Assembly (NCBI GenBank): GCA_963556255.1
Contig: OY744616.1
Location: 4,336,898-4,400,897 of the forward strand
DNA length: 64,000 nucleotides
Direction of reading: 5' to 3'
From: Allolobophora icterica
Taxonomy: Eukaryota; Annelida; Clitellata; Crassiclitellata; Lumbricidae
A program made the position numbers and the translations under genes. Shown here in pieces: positions 34,734 to 46,072 of the stretch; the first letter of the stretch is position 1; each line of letters starts with the position of its first letter. The notes beneath the pieces were generated by a model, which saw nothing but the letters and a program-made list of their open reading frames with translations, searched no databases and was not told the origin of the DNA.

Positions 34734-36470
34734 GCTGTTTTCGGCTCCTAAAGTTCTTATTTCGAAAGAGTTCTGAGAGATCAGGGCAACTCCGCCATTG
34801 CTCGTACTCTGGCTGTGCCAGTCCCAAGTCTGGATGAAGGAGGAGGACGACGCTAATGATCTTTGTTATCACTTAGTGCCGTTAAAGTGAAACTATTACT
34901 ATTATAGATCAGGGCTGATCCTTAAAGTGATGACTTGACCATATTTATTAGTATACAATTCACATAATCACAAATCTCACAATAAACCAGAGCATTACTT
35001 TATTAGTTACCCGCACAGCGACTTGTGAAAGAAAATGCTAAAATATATACACATGTAATCACACTATCACAACTGAGGGTGTTGGAAACGATTCCATAAG
35101 GTGTGCAATGAAGCCTTAACTGGTGGGTCATAAGAAGGACTAGCTGAACCCCCCCCCCCCCAACACCCCGACAATTCTCATCCGGGTATCCAGAGACAAA
35201 AGCAAAAGTCTGCGCCCACGGTTCATAGTAGAGTGACACTAGAGTCATATAACCCAGTAGTTGTGGCTCAGACTACTTTTCCGTAGAGATATTTTTCAAA
35301 TCCATTACAACGATCAACCATGATGGCCGTCTGCACACTGGTTCGGCAAATTGTCCATGCTGAGAGGAAAGTCTTGTTTCTCACCGTTTGTTACTCTTTT
35401 CGACCGGCGTGACATCTCTTTGATTCTTCCTTTCCAAGGTCACGTCCTCCTTTCGATCTTTCCCTCTCTGCCTATTTGATTTTGTAAGAGAGTGAGTATT
35501 TCACGTTGTAGTTGTTTTATTTCAGCCACTTCTTGTGTGTTGTCACAAAAATGTATCCTTTTTAGTGTATATTCGTGAAACAAGAGACCTATACTCCGGC
35601 CAACTCTAGAATTGCAGAACAACCGACCGTTTCCTTTTCACTGTACAGTCACAAGCTGTTGGTTCACAGATCCGCAGCTCCAAAAACATCCTAAGATGGA
35701 GACCCCTGGACCGAATATTTTTATTCCTCTGACCTAAAATAAAACCCACTATTCAAGAAAAATCAGGATTTTTGTCAGTTCGTCAACTATTTCCATCTCC
35801 CAATTATTCCCAAATAGCTGCTTAATGAATAAAGTATTAGTAGTGGATTAATCCATGAAAAGGCGGATACATAAAAATACTGATATCCATGAATTCGTTA
35901 AATCTTTGTCGATGAAATTTGTTAATAAATATAGCAATTATTCACCCATCTATAAAGATTGCTCTAAAATCTGATAAATATTTCGACACCTTTCAAATGG
36001 GGCCATATGAAATTATTTAAACTGACAGGTGACGAATTCTGCGGGTGAATTTATGGCGATCGTTAACGTTTTAAAGGTGTCTAAATAGTTCAGTTCAGAT
36101 TTAATATAACTTTCCAACAGCAGTTTGTTCGGATGCTGTTTATCGACGTTGTGTCGTAAGAAAAGAGATTAGCGTCGTCCTTCTCCTTTCGAATACGACA
36201 GTCACGTAGATTGTGGCTATCAGAACCGTTACTTACGAATCTAACCTTTTTGGCGTGGCCATATCGGCACTAGCGTTAGAACGACTCTGGCGGATACATA
36301 ACATCCGTTGGGCACTTTTTAAAGGTGTCTTATGCAGCATTCATTATTAAGCGTATTGTAGCTGTCCGCGGCAATGACGTCGACTTTGCCTTATACACTG
36401 ATTAATTTTCTATTCTAATGTCTCGTTTGGCGAAGCATCTGACAATAATGGCGTCGGTGGAAAGCGTTTC
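34734..36470. other. Non-coding stretch with C and A modules
   Basis: C modules at 34788-34890 (reverse) and 36138-36205; A modules at 35981-36010, 36050-36087 and 36300-36335. A frame at 35440-35622 (minus) contains a heptad-like 'QEVAEIKQLQREILTLLQ' but lacks support as a gene. Confidence 0.5.
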
Positions 36471-36474
36471 AGAT

Positions 36475-36475
<1 letters not shown>

Positions 36476-36531
<56 letters not shown>

Positions 36532-36535
36532 CAGT

Positions 36536-36611
<76 letters not shown>
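36476..36611. repeat. (AGT)n-(AGC)n microsatellite
   Basis: AGT triplets switch to AGC at about 36533. A B module follows directly (36615-36660). Confidence 0.95.
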
Positions 36612-36613
<2 letters not shown>

Positions 36614-36825
36614 TTTTTTTTAACGACATCCTTTAGCTACACTGGCCGGTAACGTCTTCAAAGTTCAATGACATAGTTCAGTTCATTTTCATGTTATAAA
36701 TATATCTTTTGTCCACCAGTTTCGCTTTTTACTCTCCTGGTTGTTTTCGTGTCTGATAGGTTGCTAAGGTGGTGATGTGAGGCATGTGGTTTGCGTCAAG
36801 CTTTGAAAATATATAGATTAATATT

Positions 36826-36828
<3 letters not shown>

Positions 36829-36889
<61 letters not shown>
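36829..36889. repeat. (AT)n microsatellite
   Basis: An AT dinucleotide run of about 60 bases, followed by four imperfect copies of 'cactggaaggcattcc' at 36896-36985. Confidence 0.95.
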
Positions 36890-36893
<4 letters not shown>

Positions 36894-37063
36894 CGCACTG
36901 GAAGGCATTCCCACTGGAAGGCATATATAGGCCTATATGTCTCACTGGAAGGCATTCCTCACTGGAAGGCATTCCCACTACAAGGCATTTCTTATTGGAA
37001 CAATGAAATTCTCACCGAAACAATGAGTATCTTCACCAAAACAACAGCACACATGCAGGCATA

Positions 37064-37114
37064 CATTTACATACATACATAAATATCAACATACATACAT
37101 ACATACATACATAC
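37064..37114. repeat. (CATA)n microsatellite
   Basis: Imperfect CATA tetramers, about 11 units. Confidence 0.9.
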
Positions 37115-37292
37115 TTACACACAGGCAAGGTGACTGCACACTTACAGTGGTGTGCACAAGTTTTGAATCACTTGCCGATATTTGCAATTCTTTGAATCAT
37201 TGCTCTGCACGAAAAATAGATGTGTTCTTATTGTTAACATCGCATCACAGCACGATCTCATGACCCACCTATATGCTGATGACACCCAGCTC

Positions 37293-37495
37293 TACAGGAG
37301 GGGGTAGAGTAATGGTAACACTCATGACCAGGAGAGTATAAAGTACGCGATCGATTCCCGTAACCCCCCTCTAGGACTGCGCCTTGCATGGCTGCCAAAC
37401 CGTGTGTTTAATTAAGATCTTGATTGTACTTCATGTTTCAATGTAATCTTACTGCGTCTGTCAGTTTGAAATAATAAAGAATATTATTATTATAA
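37293..37495 (+). mobile_element. tRNA-like SINE inside the LINE
   Basis: 'gggggtagagtaatggtaac' resembles an A box and 'cgatcgattcccg' a B box at tRNA-like spacing. The 3' end 'aataataaagaatattatta' repeats the AATAAAGAATATT end of the LINE at 27.4 kb, so it may use that LINE's machinery. Confidence 0.6.
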
Positions 37496-37566
37496 AGCTC
37501 TCTGGAAAGAACATTGGTAACATGTAAATTAAAACCTCGGCATACGGCCGTGATATTCGATCCATG

Positions 37567-37743
37567 CAGGGCCACCGAGAGAAATTCCGGGCCCCTAGGT
37601 AAAGCAGTCACGGGCCCCTAAACTATCATTAGGATTTATGAGAAAAGTTGATTGCGGGCCCGGCCCGGGCCCCTAAAAAACGACGGAAAATCGCCGGGCC
37701 CCTGGGCATTTGCCCCCCTTGCCCTCTCCTCTCGGCGGGCCTG
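37567..37743. mobile_element. hAT MITE, 177 bp, exact 8-bp target duplication
   Basis: GATCCATG at 37559-37566 and 37744-37751. Termini CAGGGCCACCGAGAG and CTCTCGGCGGGCCTG are inverted (13 of 15 match). The internal 'gggcccctaggtaaagcagt' is shared, reversed, with the copy at 45768-46072. Confidence 0.93.
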
Positions 37744-38261
37744 GATCCATGTGTGCATCTGAAGCTAAATGCCACTAAAACAGAACTCATCTGCATGGTT
37801 CGACCGTCGAAACAGTTCGGATGGCAATAAACTGATGAAAACCCTTAAACTCGACTCAAACTGTTCTATTCCACCCTCCGACGTGTTCCGCGACCTCGGT
37901 GTAAGATGTTAGACTACAATCGTAACATGACTCATGACATTTCGTTGATTGCCAGAGCATGCTACTTCCACCTTCGCTAGAGAAACGCTGCCTAAATGTA
38001 ACTTGCCTCCGTATTCTGGTTCAAGCCCTCGTCATCTCTCGCCTCGACTACTGTAACTCTGTCCTATCCGGTCTTCCCTCATCGACACTAAAACCTCTAT
38101 CATCTGTTCTTCACACGGCCGTTCGTCTAACAAAAGGTCTTGGTCCTAGAGATCGCAATGGTTTAGTCAGACCCCTAGAAAGGTGGCCGTTGGCGAGTTT
38201 GCGCAAACACGTTAGCCCTACCACGTCTTCCAATCTAGAGTTTGCAGTTGCAAGTTCATAG

Positions 38262-39201
38262 TTTCTGAGGCTCGTAGCGTCTATGGTGATGACAGTTGAC
38301 GTTGATGTTATATGCAGTCCCTCGTGGATGGGTGATGACGCAGCGGCCGGAACACTCTCGTCTCGTCATAACACAGGTCAGGTTGATCATTATGTAATAT
38401 CATAGCGCTAATATTTTCACGATATCCCAACTCATTGCTCAACTTCATAATCAGTTTAATGATATGTGTAGCCCTACTGTTCTTAGTGTATCTCTTATCT
38501 CTTTTTTATTTTTTGTTTTGTTTATTGCCTCTGGCTATCGACCAGAAGAAAGTGTCACCATGTACAGCCAGGATGGACTGGATGGTCCTGGCAGGACCCC
38601 CCAATTTTAGCCCCCCTCTCTCAGGGCCAGGTACACGATTTTCACATGTACATAGTGAACACTTTCACCTTGGCCAATAGGCCGAGAAGCGATGGAGCTC
38701 TATTCCGAAATTGCCTTTCTATATTTTAATTCGCGTAAACAAAAAAGGGGTTCAACGCGTTTAATATTTCTGCAGCAATAACTATTACAACTCCACATTT
38801 GCAGTTAAACGTAAATAAACACTGAAAACTACTTCAAATATTGAAATTAATAATCGAAAATCTTTAATAGGAAAAGTTTGATTAAACTGCTTTAATTAAT
38901 GTTTTGATTCTTGTGTGATTAGTTACGGCAAACGTAGAGTGTGGCGCCCCAAGCGGTGGGCCTATAGGCGTATAACGTCGTGTTTAAAAGACGCATGCGG
39001 TTTCTATGATGAAAATAGACGGATAATTATTTTTAGGCAATAAACAATTGCCTGTATAAGCAGAAAATTATATTTAATATGCGCTGTATTGTCTATTACC
39101 TTTTATATGACATTTTATTGAATTTTAATGCTAATTTTGCAGATCTTTTGCAGTGCGCAATTATGCCACATTGGACCCTCACTCTATCAACAATTGCTTA
39201 G
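38262..39201. other. Non-coding stretch
   Basis: AT-rich. No gene or delimited element is recognised; 38560-38640 is unusually C-rich and may be a MITE end without a visible partner. Confidence 0.35.
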
Positions 39202-39280
<79 letters not shown>

Positions 39281-39310
39281 TGTGTGTGTGTGAGTGTGAG
39301 TGTGTGTGTG
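39202..39310. repeat. (GT)n microsatellite
   Basis: About 50 GT units with a few GA interruptions near the end. Confidence 0.96.
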
Positions 39311-39570
39311 CCTATCATTCATTTTTTGTGGCCTTTAGGCTCTTTTTAGAATGTTTTCTTAAAGTTATTTACAAATATTTACATATCTTCTAATCTAACT
39401 AATTTAATATTAAATCATCTAGGCCTATATCATATTTACATATAATGTTCAAAATACATACTAATAAGTTTTATCGACGGATTCAATAATCAATATGGAC
39501 ATGGCAAACAAAATACACGGTTGTTACTTAGAGGCATGGAACCAACGATTATAGGAATGTTGTTGTTTTT

Positions 39571-39790
39571 CAGCCGGAACGCGCCGGAACGGCGTTCCGG
39601 CACCTTTTTCAGTTGATAAAAAATAATTTATTTATTTTAATAATAAAAACAATATTTTTGTTATTTTAATTTAATTTCAGAGTTGTGAACTGTTTTCAGT
39701 GTTTATTGCGACCCCTCCCAAACCCCAATCACGTTTTTCTCTGGATTTTAGTCCTTCCATAACTTTTCAGTTCCGGAACTTATATTTACA
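39571..39790. mobile_element. Possible hAT-like remnant with GGAACG hairpins
   Basis: 'cagccggaacgcgccggaac' and 'ggcgttccggcacc' form a GC-rich stem; 'ttcagttccggaact' about 200 bases later could be the other end. No target duplication is visible. Confidence 0.3.
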
Positions 39791-39794
39791 TTTA

Positions 39795-40235
39795 CGAATT
39801 GTCGTCAACGGCCTTTGCTGTACTATGACGACGTTAAACTTCCGAATAAAGAATAATAAATATTATTGAGCTGTACGTAATATGCCAAAAAACAATTTCT
39901 GTCGACATCAACGACCGTTGTTACCCTAAGTTGGCGTTAAACTCTGGATCCATCCTTCCATCCATCCATCCATCCATCCATCCATCCATCTATCCAACCA
40001 TCCATTCATCCATCCATCCACCCAACCAGAAACTACTAATTGGGTCACAATGCATATTTCGGTGAAAATTGTGGAGATTTTTCTTTTCAACCATTCAGTT
40101 GCCATAGAATTATAAATAACAGGAGGAGAATGTATTCTCGTTCATTTGCGTTTAACCGACACTAACTCCGCCACGGTCGTTTTAGCGTGATGCCATGGCA
40201 GTCCCAAGCCTGGATATTGGAGGAGGGCGACATGA
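39795..40235. repeat. B modules, (CCAT)n and C module
   Basis: Reverse B modules at about 39795-39840 and 39900-39945, CCAT tetramers at 39955-40022, and a reverse C module at 40163-40235. Confidence 0.6.
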
Positions 40236-40301
40236 ATGACCCTGGCAGACATTAATAGCGGAGAGAAACACTGGAGACATATTTGTTTAAACGATGGTAT
40301 T

Positions 40302-40943
40302 CATAGGCGTAGACTCTGGGGGCAATCGGGGCACGTGCCCCCAGTGGCGTCTAACCCCCCAAAAGTAAATGGAGAATCAACCCCCCCCCCAAATTTACCC
40401 CCTGAAATACACATTTTGGTGTTTTCTGAGATTCTGCAGTGGGAGAGACGCCAATCGTCTTTGATATGACGGCGTCGTAAAATAAACGAATTAATCAGTC
40501 ATTCTGAGACAGTTAGGCCTACCGATTAATGAATTAATGGATGACTTAGCTGAATGTTTTCTACTTTAGGCCCTAATAGGTGCTGAGTTTACGTGTAGAC
40601 TGACAGTGCCCAAAGAGAGTCAAAGCAATTATCGCGCGTAGCGCGAAAAAAATTTTTTGGGACCTTTTCGGATTTTAAATATTTTTGCCTTGTTGGATTT
40701 GGCTATATTATCGCACGGGACAAAAGAGCTATCATGAAAAAACCCAACCCCCCCCACTTTCAGTCAAAATATGTCAAACCCCCCACTTTGAAGTTCGATG
40801 GAGATCGTTCTCCACACTCCACCATTGGTAGACGCCACTGCGTGCCCCCCCAATAATTGAGTTTTCACTGTACATCCAATGCAAACGTGTAGAATTAATA
40901 ACAAAATCCCCCCCCCCATATCTTGGACAAGTTTACGCCAGTG
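40302..40943. mobile_element. hAT MITE (outer of a nested pair)
   Basis: The target duplication ATGGTATT at 40294-40301 and 40944-40951 is exact. Termini CATAGGCGTAGAC and GTTTACGCCAGTG are inverted. Without the inner element it is about 135 bp. Confidence 0.88.
40342..40840. mobile_element. hAT MITE (inner of a nested pair), 499 bp
   Basis: The target duplication CGTGCCCC at 40334-40341 and 40841-40848 is exact. Termini CAGTGGCGTCTAACC and GGTAGACGCCACTG are inverted. Several long C runs are inside. It inserted into the outer MITE, giving a relative age. Confidence 0.92.
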
Positions 40944-40979
40944 ATGGTATTATAAGAAGAAACGACTTTAAGTAAAATA

Positions 40980-42225
40980 AGAAAAATTTACGTTAATGGC
41001 ATTTGCAGCCACAAGATGTCGCTGAAAACTGCGTAAAACAACGCGTTATTTCTTCTTCTTTATGTTCTCTGTTATTTAGACACCCTTTATACGGTTTGAG
41101 CCAACGGTATAAATTTATCAAATGCCTGAAAAGGACAGTTCGGCGATTCTATGTCACCCAGCTAATCTGCCTTGGTAACTAAGGGTAGCATCTAAAAATT
41201 ATGCATATGTATATAATTTGAGGTGTCAGTTTTCAGACGTCTTTTTTTCCAGTTCTGTCAGTTGTTCCCAACTGTGAAGCTTCTTATCGTTTTAACTGCA
41301 GTTGTATTGTGTTGGATAATGAAGTACTGCATAAGCAGCATGACGCTTTCAACCAACACTTTGAGATTTGCACTAATTATTTTAACTAATTAGCTAAATA
41401 TTTAACTAATTATCTAAGTATTTAACTAGTAGCAAGCTAGGATAAACTTAATGAAAAGGTCAGCGAAGATATGTCGTTATTCAAGGAGATAATGCGACAC
41501 TCAGTTTATAAACATTGGGCCTACCTTTAAAATTTTTAAACCGATGCAGTTTGTTATCATTTGCCCCCAAATATTCGTTCGCTTTAAATCCTATATGGTG
41601 AAAACTGTAAAAAAAATATTCTTGTCGACGTTAACCTGCTTTTCATGCCAAAAATTGTTGCTAAATTGTCGTTAAATTGTTGGATCAAATCCAAACGCCA
41701 GTTCGATTTAGTTGAAGTAGATAAAGTCGTTCTAAATGACAAAAACTTAACTATTTTAGCCACTGATACTGTTCTCACAGGTATTCTTTATACTGACTGT
41801 ACGGACATAATATGTTTATTAATGAAGAACTGCAAGAGATTAATATATTATATTAATCTCTTGCAGTTCTTCATTAATAAGCTGTTTTTCTGATTTATGA
41901 TCAATTGCCAAAATTATCTTTGTGAAGGTATGTTCTCCCGTCGCTTCTGTGTCGACAAGAGCTTGAAATAAACGAATTTGAATTGATTGATTCCCAAGGT
42001 CGACGTCAACTGGCTGCCACAAGATGTCGTTAAACGCATTAAACGCATTGAATAATGCAATGCTTTATTGCCACGGATGTAAATATTTAGACACCTTTAA
42101 AACGTGTTTATATTCTGCTATTTATACGTCAATTGCGTTGCTCTACCAATAACATCTGAAAAAAATTAATTAAATCCCAATGACGCCAGTGTAATTGGTA
42201 GCGGTAGTTTCAGTTTAAGGGCTGT
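40980..42225. repeat. Segmental duplication, copy 1 (with A and B modules)
   Basis: 41085-41325 matches 45227-45445, and 41371-42225 matches 46337-47165, in the same orientation and order. Shared landmarks include 'tttaactagtagcaagctag', 'gtcgttattcaaggagataa' and 'ttcccaaggtcgacgtcaac'. Reverse B then A modules lie at 40985-41115 and 41995-42125. Confidence 0.85.
41816..41880. repeat. Perfect palindrome, 32-bp arms, 1-bp spacer
   Basis: Left arm 41816-41847, spacer T, right arm 41849-41880. The homologous position in the second copy (about 46775-46815) has only the right arm, so the inverted arm arose after the segment duplicated. Confidence 0.95.
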
Positions 42226-42419
42226 GGTAAAAATTAGAGGTGAGTACACGCTACCGGTTAGTTTTCCTAAACAAATTAGAGCTGAGTATACGCTACAGTA
42301 CTTTGTGAGTATAAGCTACAGTATTTTAATGAAAATAAATATAAATATTTTGTAAGGCGAGTATACGATCTCTAGAGGTGAGTACACGCCGTATACCCGC
42401 GTATACCCTCGACTACAGC

Positions 42420-43944
42420 CATAGGCGTAATTTGTGGGGGGTACGAGGGGTAACCGTACCCCCCACTTTTTGGACTGGGGGGTACCGTACCTCCCACTTT
42501 TAAGCAACGCCGATCCATATTTTATTGTGCCTTCCCAGAGATCGCAGTATCAGCCTTGCTTAGTGTATGTAGACAGAGTGAGGTGTACAGGATGTACCAG
42601 GCAGGCAGACTTTCAGCTACACAGGTTGTCACTGACCGCAGTGACCGGCTTGTAGGCGCAACAGATCTGGGCCACGGCTGCGCTCTTCTTCTTGCATCAC
42701 CCTCACTCTCCGCCTTATGGTTGGCATCTTAGTCACATGCTATTGGGGTGGGGAGATGTAGGTCAAAGCGCAATCTTCTGTATCCTTCATGAGTTACAAA
42801 TCCATATATGGACCCAGGGGCGTCTACTTCTCCCCTAAGTCATTGGAGCAACTTCCCCTTCCCCCTCTTCTTCCCTCCCTTCCCCTCTCGTTAATGGTGG
42901 CACACACACTGACAGATCTCCCTCCTCCCCTATTTCTTGGATGGAGCATTTGCTCCAAGGTCTCTATGTTGTAGACACCCCTGTATGGACCCACTCATAT
43001 TGGCGGCAATCGGCATTGATATGACTCATCACCCCTTTGTTCCCTCACAATCTCAGAATCAGTGACTATTGCTATAGGTTAAAAATATCCGAGCCGAACA
43101 GATGAAGAAGCTCCCTGTGTTACATACTATAATCAGTTAAGACGACGTTGATGTTCCGATTTTCCTGATAGGCAAAATGGACAAATTTGTTCTAAAATGA
43201 AAATGAGTAGATGACAATATAGACGATGAAGGTAAGCTCATCAGCGTTTCATAATCTTACAGTTTAAGTGTAACGAGCTGAGACAGCCATTAAGTTGTTC
43301 ATGGTCAACTCCGGAGAGTAAATTTTCCTGAAGTTGACTAAAGTTCCATTCAATCTGGAGAGTTAAAAGAAAAAAACATAAATAGGCCTATTTTGGGTTA
43401 AATATGGTTTGAAATGTCTGCCTAGATGGCTGCCGAACTGTCATTAAAATTGGATATAAATGAGTAGGCCTAATTATTAAATTTAGAGCATTTCTGAGTT
43501 AGGAAGCGCGACAAATATGATGTAAGCCTCTGTTAAACTAATACTGCAAATAATACTAATACTACTAATAATGGCTTGTTTTTATTGACACAATCCACCT
43601 GATCTGACTTTCATGTGATCTGGTATGACCGTATGGGTCATCTTGTCTACAATTAGCTGCTTCAGCCGCATATTCCTCCCAAGGAACATTTGATTCCTAA
43701 AAACTGAAAACAAATTGCAGAGCATTAGGCCCTTCTTGCTATTATTTTTTTAAACCATTGTTTTTGCTGCTGCTGCTGCTGTTGCTGCTACTACTGCTAC
43801 TATTATTACTACTACTAAATTTACTACTACTATACTATTAGGCCTACGATTACGGATAATATGTCCAAAATAGTATCCACGCGAAAAGCGAAATTGGAGA
43901 AAAAATTGGTACCCCCCACTTTTTGGACCAAAGTTACGCCCCTG
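42420..43944. mobile_element. hAT element, 1525 bp, no transposase seen
   Basis: The target duplication ACTACAGC at 42412-42419 and 43945-43952 is exact. Termini are CATAGGCGTAA and TTACGCCCCTG; subterminal 'gtaccccccactttttgga' is present, same-strand, near both ends. The interior has no recognisable gene. A further MITE sits inside at 42815-42983. Confidence 0.87.
42815..42983. mobile_element. hAT MITE, 169 bp, nested
   Basis: The target duplication TATGGACC at 42807-42814 and 42984-42991 is exact. Terminus CAGGGGCGTCTAC with inverted GTAGACACCCCTG. Same family as 16319-16484, in opposite orientation. Confidence 0.92.
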
Positions 43945-43952
43945 ACTACAGC

Positions 43953-45226
43953 CCTGACTATTAGTGTAACCATAACCCAATCTTATAGCCTAAGCTTCAA
44001 TATTTTAGATTTTTCTCACTCGCAGACAGTAAAAATACGGCAACGTTATAAACTAAAAGTGATCTGATAACAGCTGTTTAGATAGGGACAATATCTTATA
44101 ATTCTCAAAGCACAATTCGAAATGGATGCAAAGCAATAAAAGCAAGAAATTCATAGCGTCCGAAAGATACCATTAGATGGTATCAAAACAGAACTTTGCA
44201 ATGTCACAAATAAACATAGAGCAATTCAGTTGACATTGTCTATGATACACGTAATGTGACAAATGGTTTGTTGCAAATTAAACAATATTTTGCAGCAGTT
44301 GTTTCAATAACTTAGAATTTAAGATTCACTAATTTACTTTTCGAACGACTCTATCGAATTAATAGCGCCTGTTGAAACATTTTAAAGGTGTCCTAAACAG
44401 AGTATTTAACAATTCAATACATAGCGACATCTGACGTTCGTTACGGCCGTTCGCGTTGACCTTGCTTCGCTCTTGTAGGAGGGACACTGAAAATGGCGTT
44501 GCATATCCTTAGATTGCTGTTCAACGACGCTGTGTCATAAAGATGATTAGCGTCCCCCTCATACTCTATCCAGGCTTGGGACTGACACCATCCGACAATA
44601 GCGGTGGAGCAGTTAAATAACTAGCACAGCGATACTCAATAAGCGATTGGTTAGTTACTATTTAACAACGCTGTGCCATATCAGAGATGACTAGCGTCGC
44701 CCTCCTTCTTTATCCGGGCTTGGGCCTGGTGCCAACCGAAAACGTCAGTAAGAAATATTCGGGGTATGGTCTGGTTCTGCAGTTTAACGACATCTGATGG
44801 CAGCAAAACGTTTTATCTTTTGATAGATGTACTAAAAATGTGCAGGTATTGCACCATTCACTTGTAGGCTATTCTCCTTCGATAAATATGCACCAAACCA
44901 ATATAATGCTGTTTTAAATGTTTATGATCAGACATTGTTTACATCCTGTTGTTTAGAGCAACAAAAACATCTACAACGACCTTGCCTTATTTTAGGCCGA
45001 TAGAAAACTGAATCCATTGCCATATACGGCTGGTGAATATATAGCAAGAATCGATCGCGTTTTAAAGGTGTTTAAAGAGTGCGTTTTATATAAGAGGTCG
45101 TTGGTCAATCGTAAGAGACACCTTGTGGCTGACTCTCCTGTTTATGTCGATCATCACAATATTCGCATAGATTTTGGAGAAAGGAGGAGGGCGATGCTAA
45201 TCATCTTTGATTCTTTGTTACCTTGG
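43953..45226. other. Non-coding stretch with A-B and C modules
   Basis: A-B pair at 44365-44470, C modules at 44512-44610, 44652-44740 and 45172-45225 (reverse), a B module at about 44780-44820, and an A-B pair at 45025-45150. No exon is recognised. Confidence 0.55.
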
Positions 45227-45479
45227 ACACCTTTTATAAGGTTTGATCCAATACTATAAATTTGTCAAATACATCATAAGGACAATTGGGTGGATGTAGG
45301 TCATCTAGCTAATCTTGCATGGTAGCGTCCAAAAATTAATTCTTACTAGAACAGTTTTCAGACTTTTTCTTTCCAGTTCTGTCAGTGGGTCTGAACTGTG
45401 AAACTTCTTATCGTTGTAACTGCAATTGTATTGTGTTGGAAAGTGTTCGTTTTCATAGAGGCTATTCAAGAAAACTCAC

Positions 45480-45740
45480 CAGGGACGATCCCGACATGAC
45501 TACACAAGACCAGAACGGTCTTCAACCGCTTGCGAAATAGACGGACATGAAAGTAAAGGAAGCTCATGTCGCAGATTGCATGGAAGACTGTCACTGTTCC
45601 AGAATGACCATGGAAATAACCTCCATGTTGTACTAAGGAAAATGGAGAAACGTGACGGAGGAATAACAAGATTACCCTGTGTTGCAGAACGAGGAGATTT
45701 ACGACCAGATAATGCTGAAATGGAATACACAACTCTCTAA
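45480..45740 (-). mobile_element. LINE C-terminal remnant
   Basis: Two minus-strand frames give 'HSGTVTVFHAICDMSFLYF', 'SCPSISQAVEDRSGLV' and 'RLFRKRLKTVLVL', degenerate versions of the ORF2 end. Same family as 8735-8917. Confidence 0.6.
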
Positions 45741-45767
45741 GTTAGGATGGAATCAGGCAGCTACGTG

Positions 45768-46072
45768 CAGGCCCGCCGAGAAGGGCAGGAGGCAAATGCC
45801 AGCGATTTTTAGGGGCCCGGTCCCGCAATCAACTTCTGAAAAATATAATCTGCAATTATACAAAGTCTATAATTTATGCCTTTTTAAATATAATATATTA
45901 CTGACACTTAAAGACAACCAGTTTAAACTTCAAGTATCTGAGTATTACCTTACTTATCTAAAGTTCTCTTTTTTAATAGGGCCTAATTTGTTTTTTTTTC
46001 ATAGAGCCTAAAGATAGTTTAGGGGCCGTGACTGCTCTGCCTAGGGTCCCGGAATTTCTATCGGCGGGCCTG
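45768..46072. mobile_element. hAT MITE, 305 bp
   Basis: GCTACGTG at 45760-45767 and GCTACGTA at 46073-46080 (7 of 8). Termini CAGGCCCGCCGA and TCGGCGGGCCTG are perfectly inverted. Same family as 37567-37743. Confidence 0.92.

Larger units (their letters stand above)
37245..38175 (+). mobile_element. LINE RT remnant carrying a SINE and a hAT MITE
   Basis: 'SQHDLMTHLYADDTQLYR' (catalytic box) ends at about 37292, where a SINE-like insert runs to about 37495. The frame resumes through 'VIFDP' and, across the MITE at 37567-37743, 'VHLKLNATKTELICM'. Then 'FRDLGV' and a frameshifted 'ALVISRLDYCNSVLSGLP' follow. Several stops and frameshifts show that it is dead. Confidence 0.8.

Noticed and set aside
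35440..35622. Minus-strand frame with a heptad-like segment
   Set aside because: Short, no splice or homology support; could be chance.
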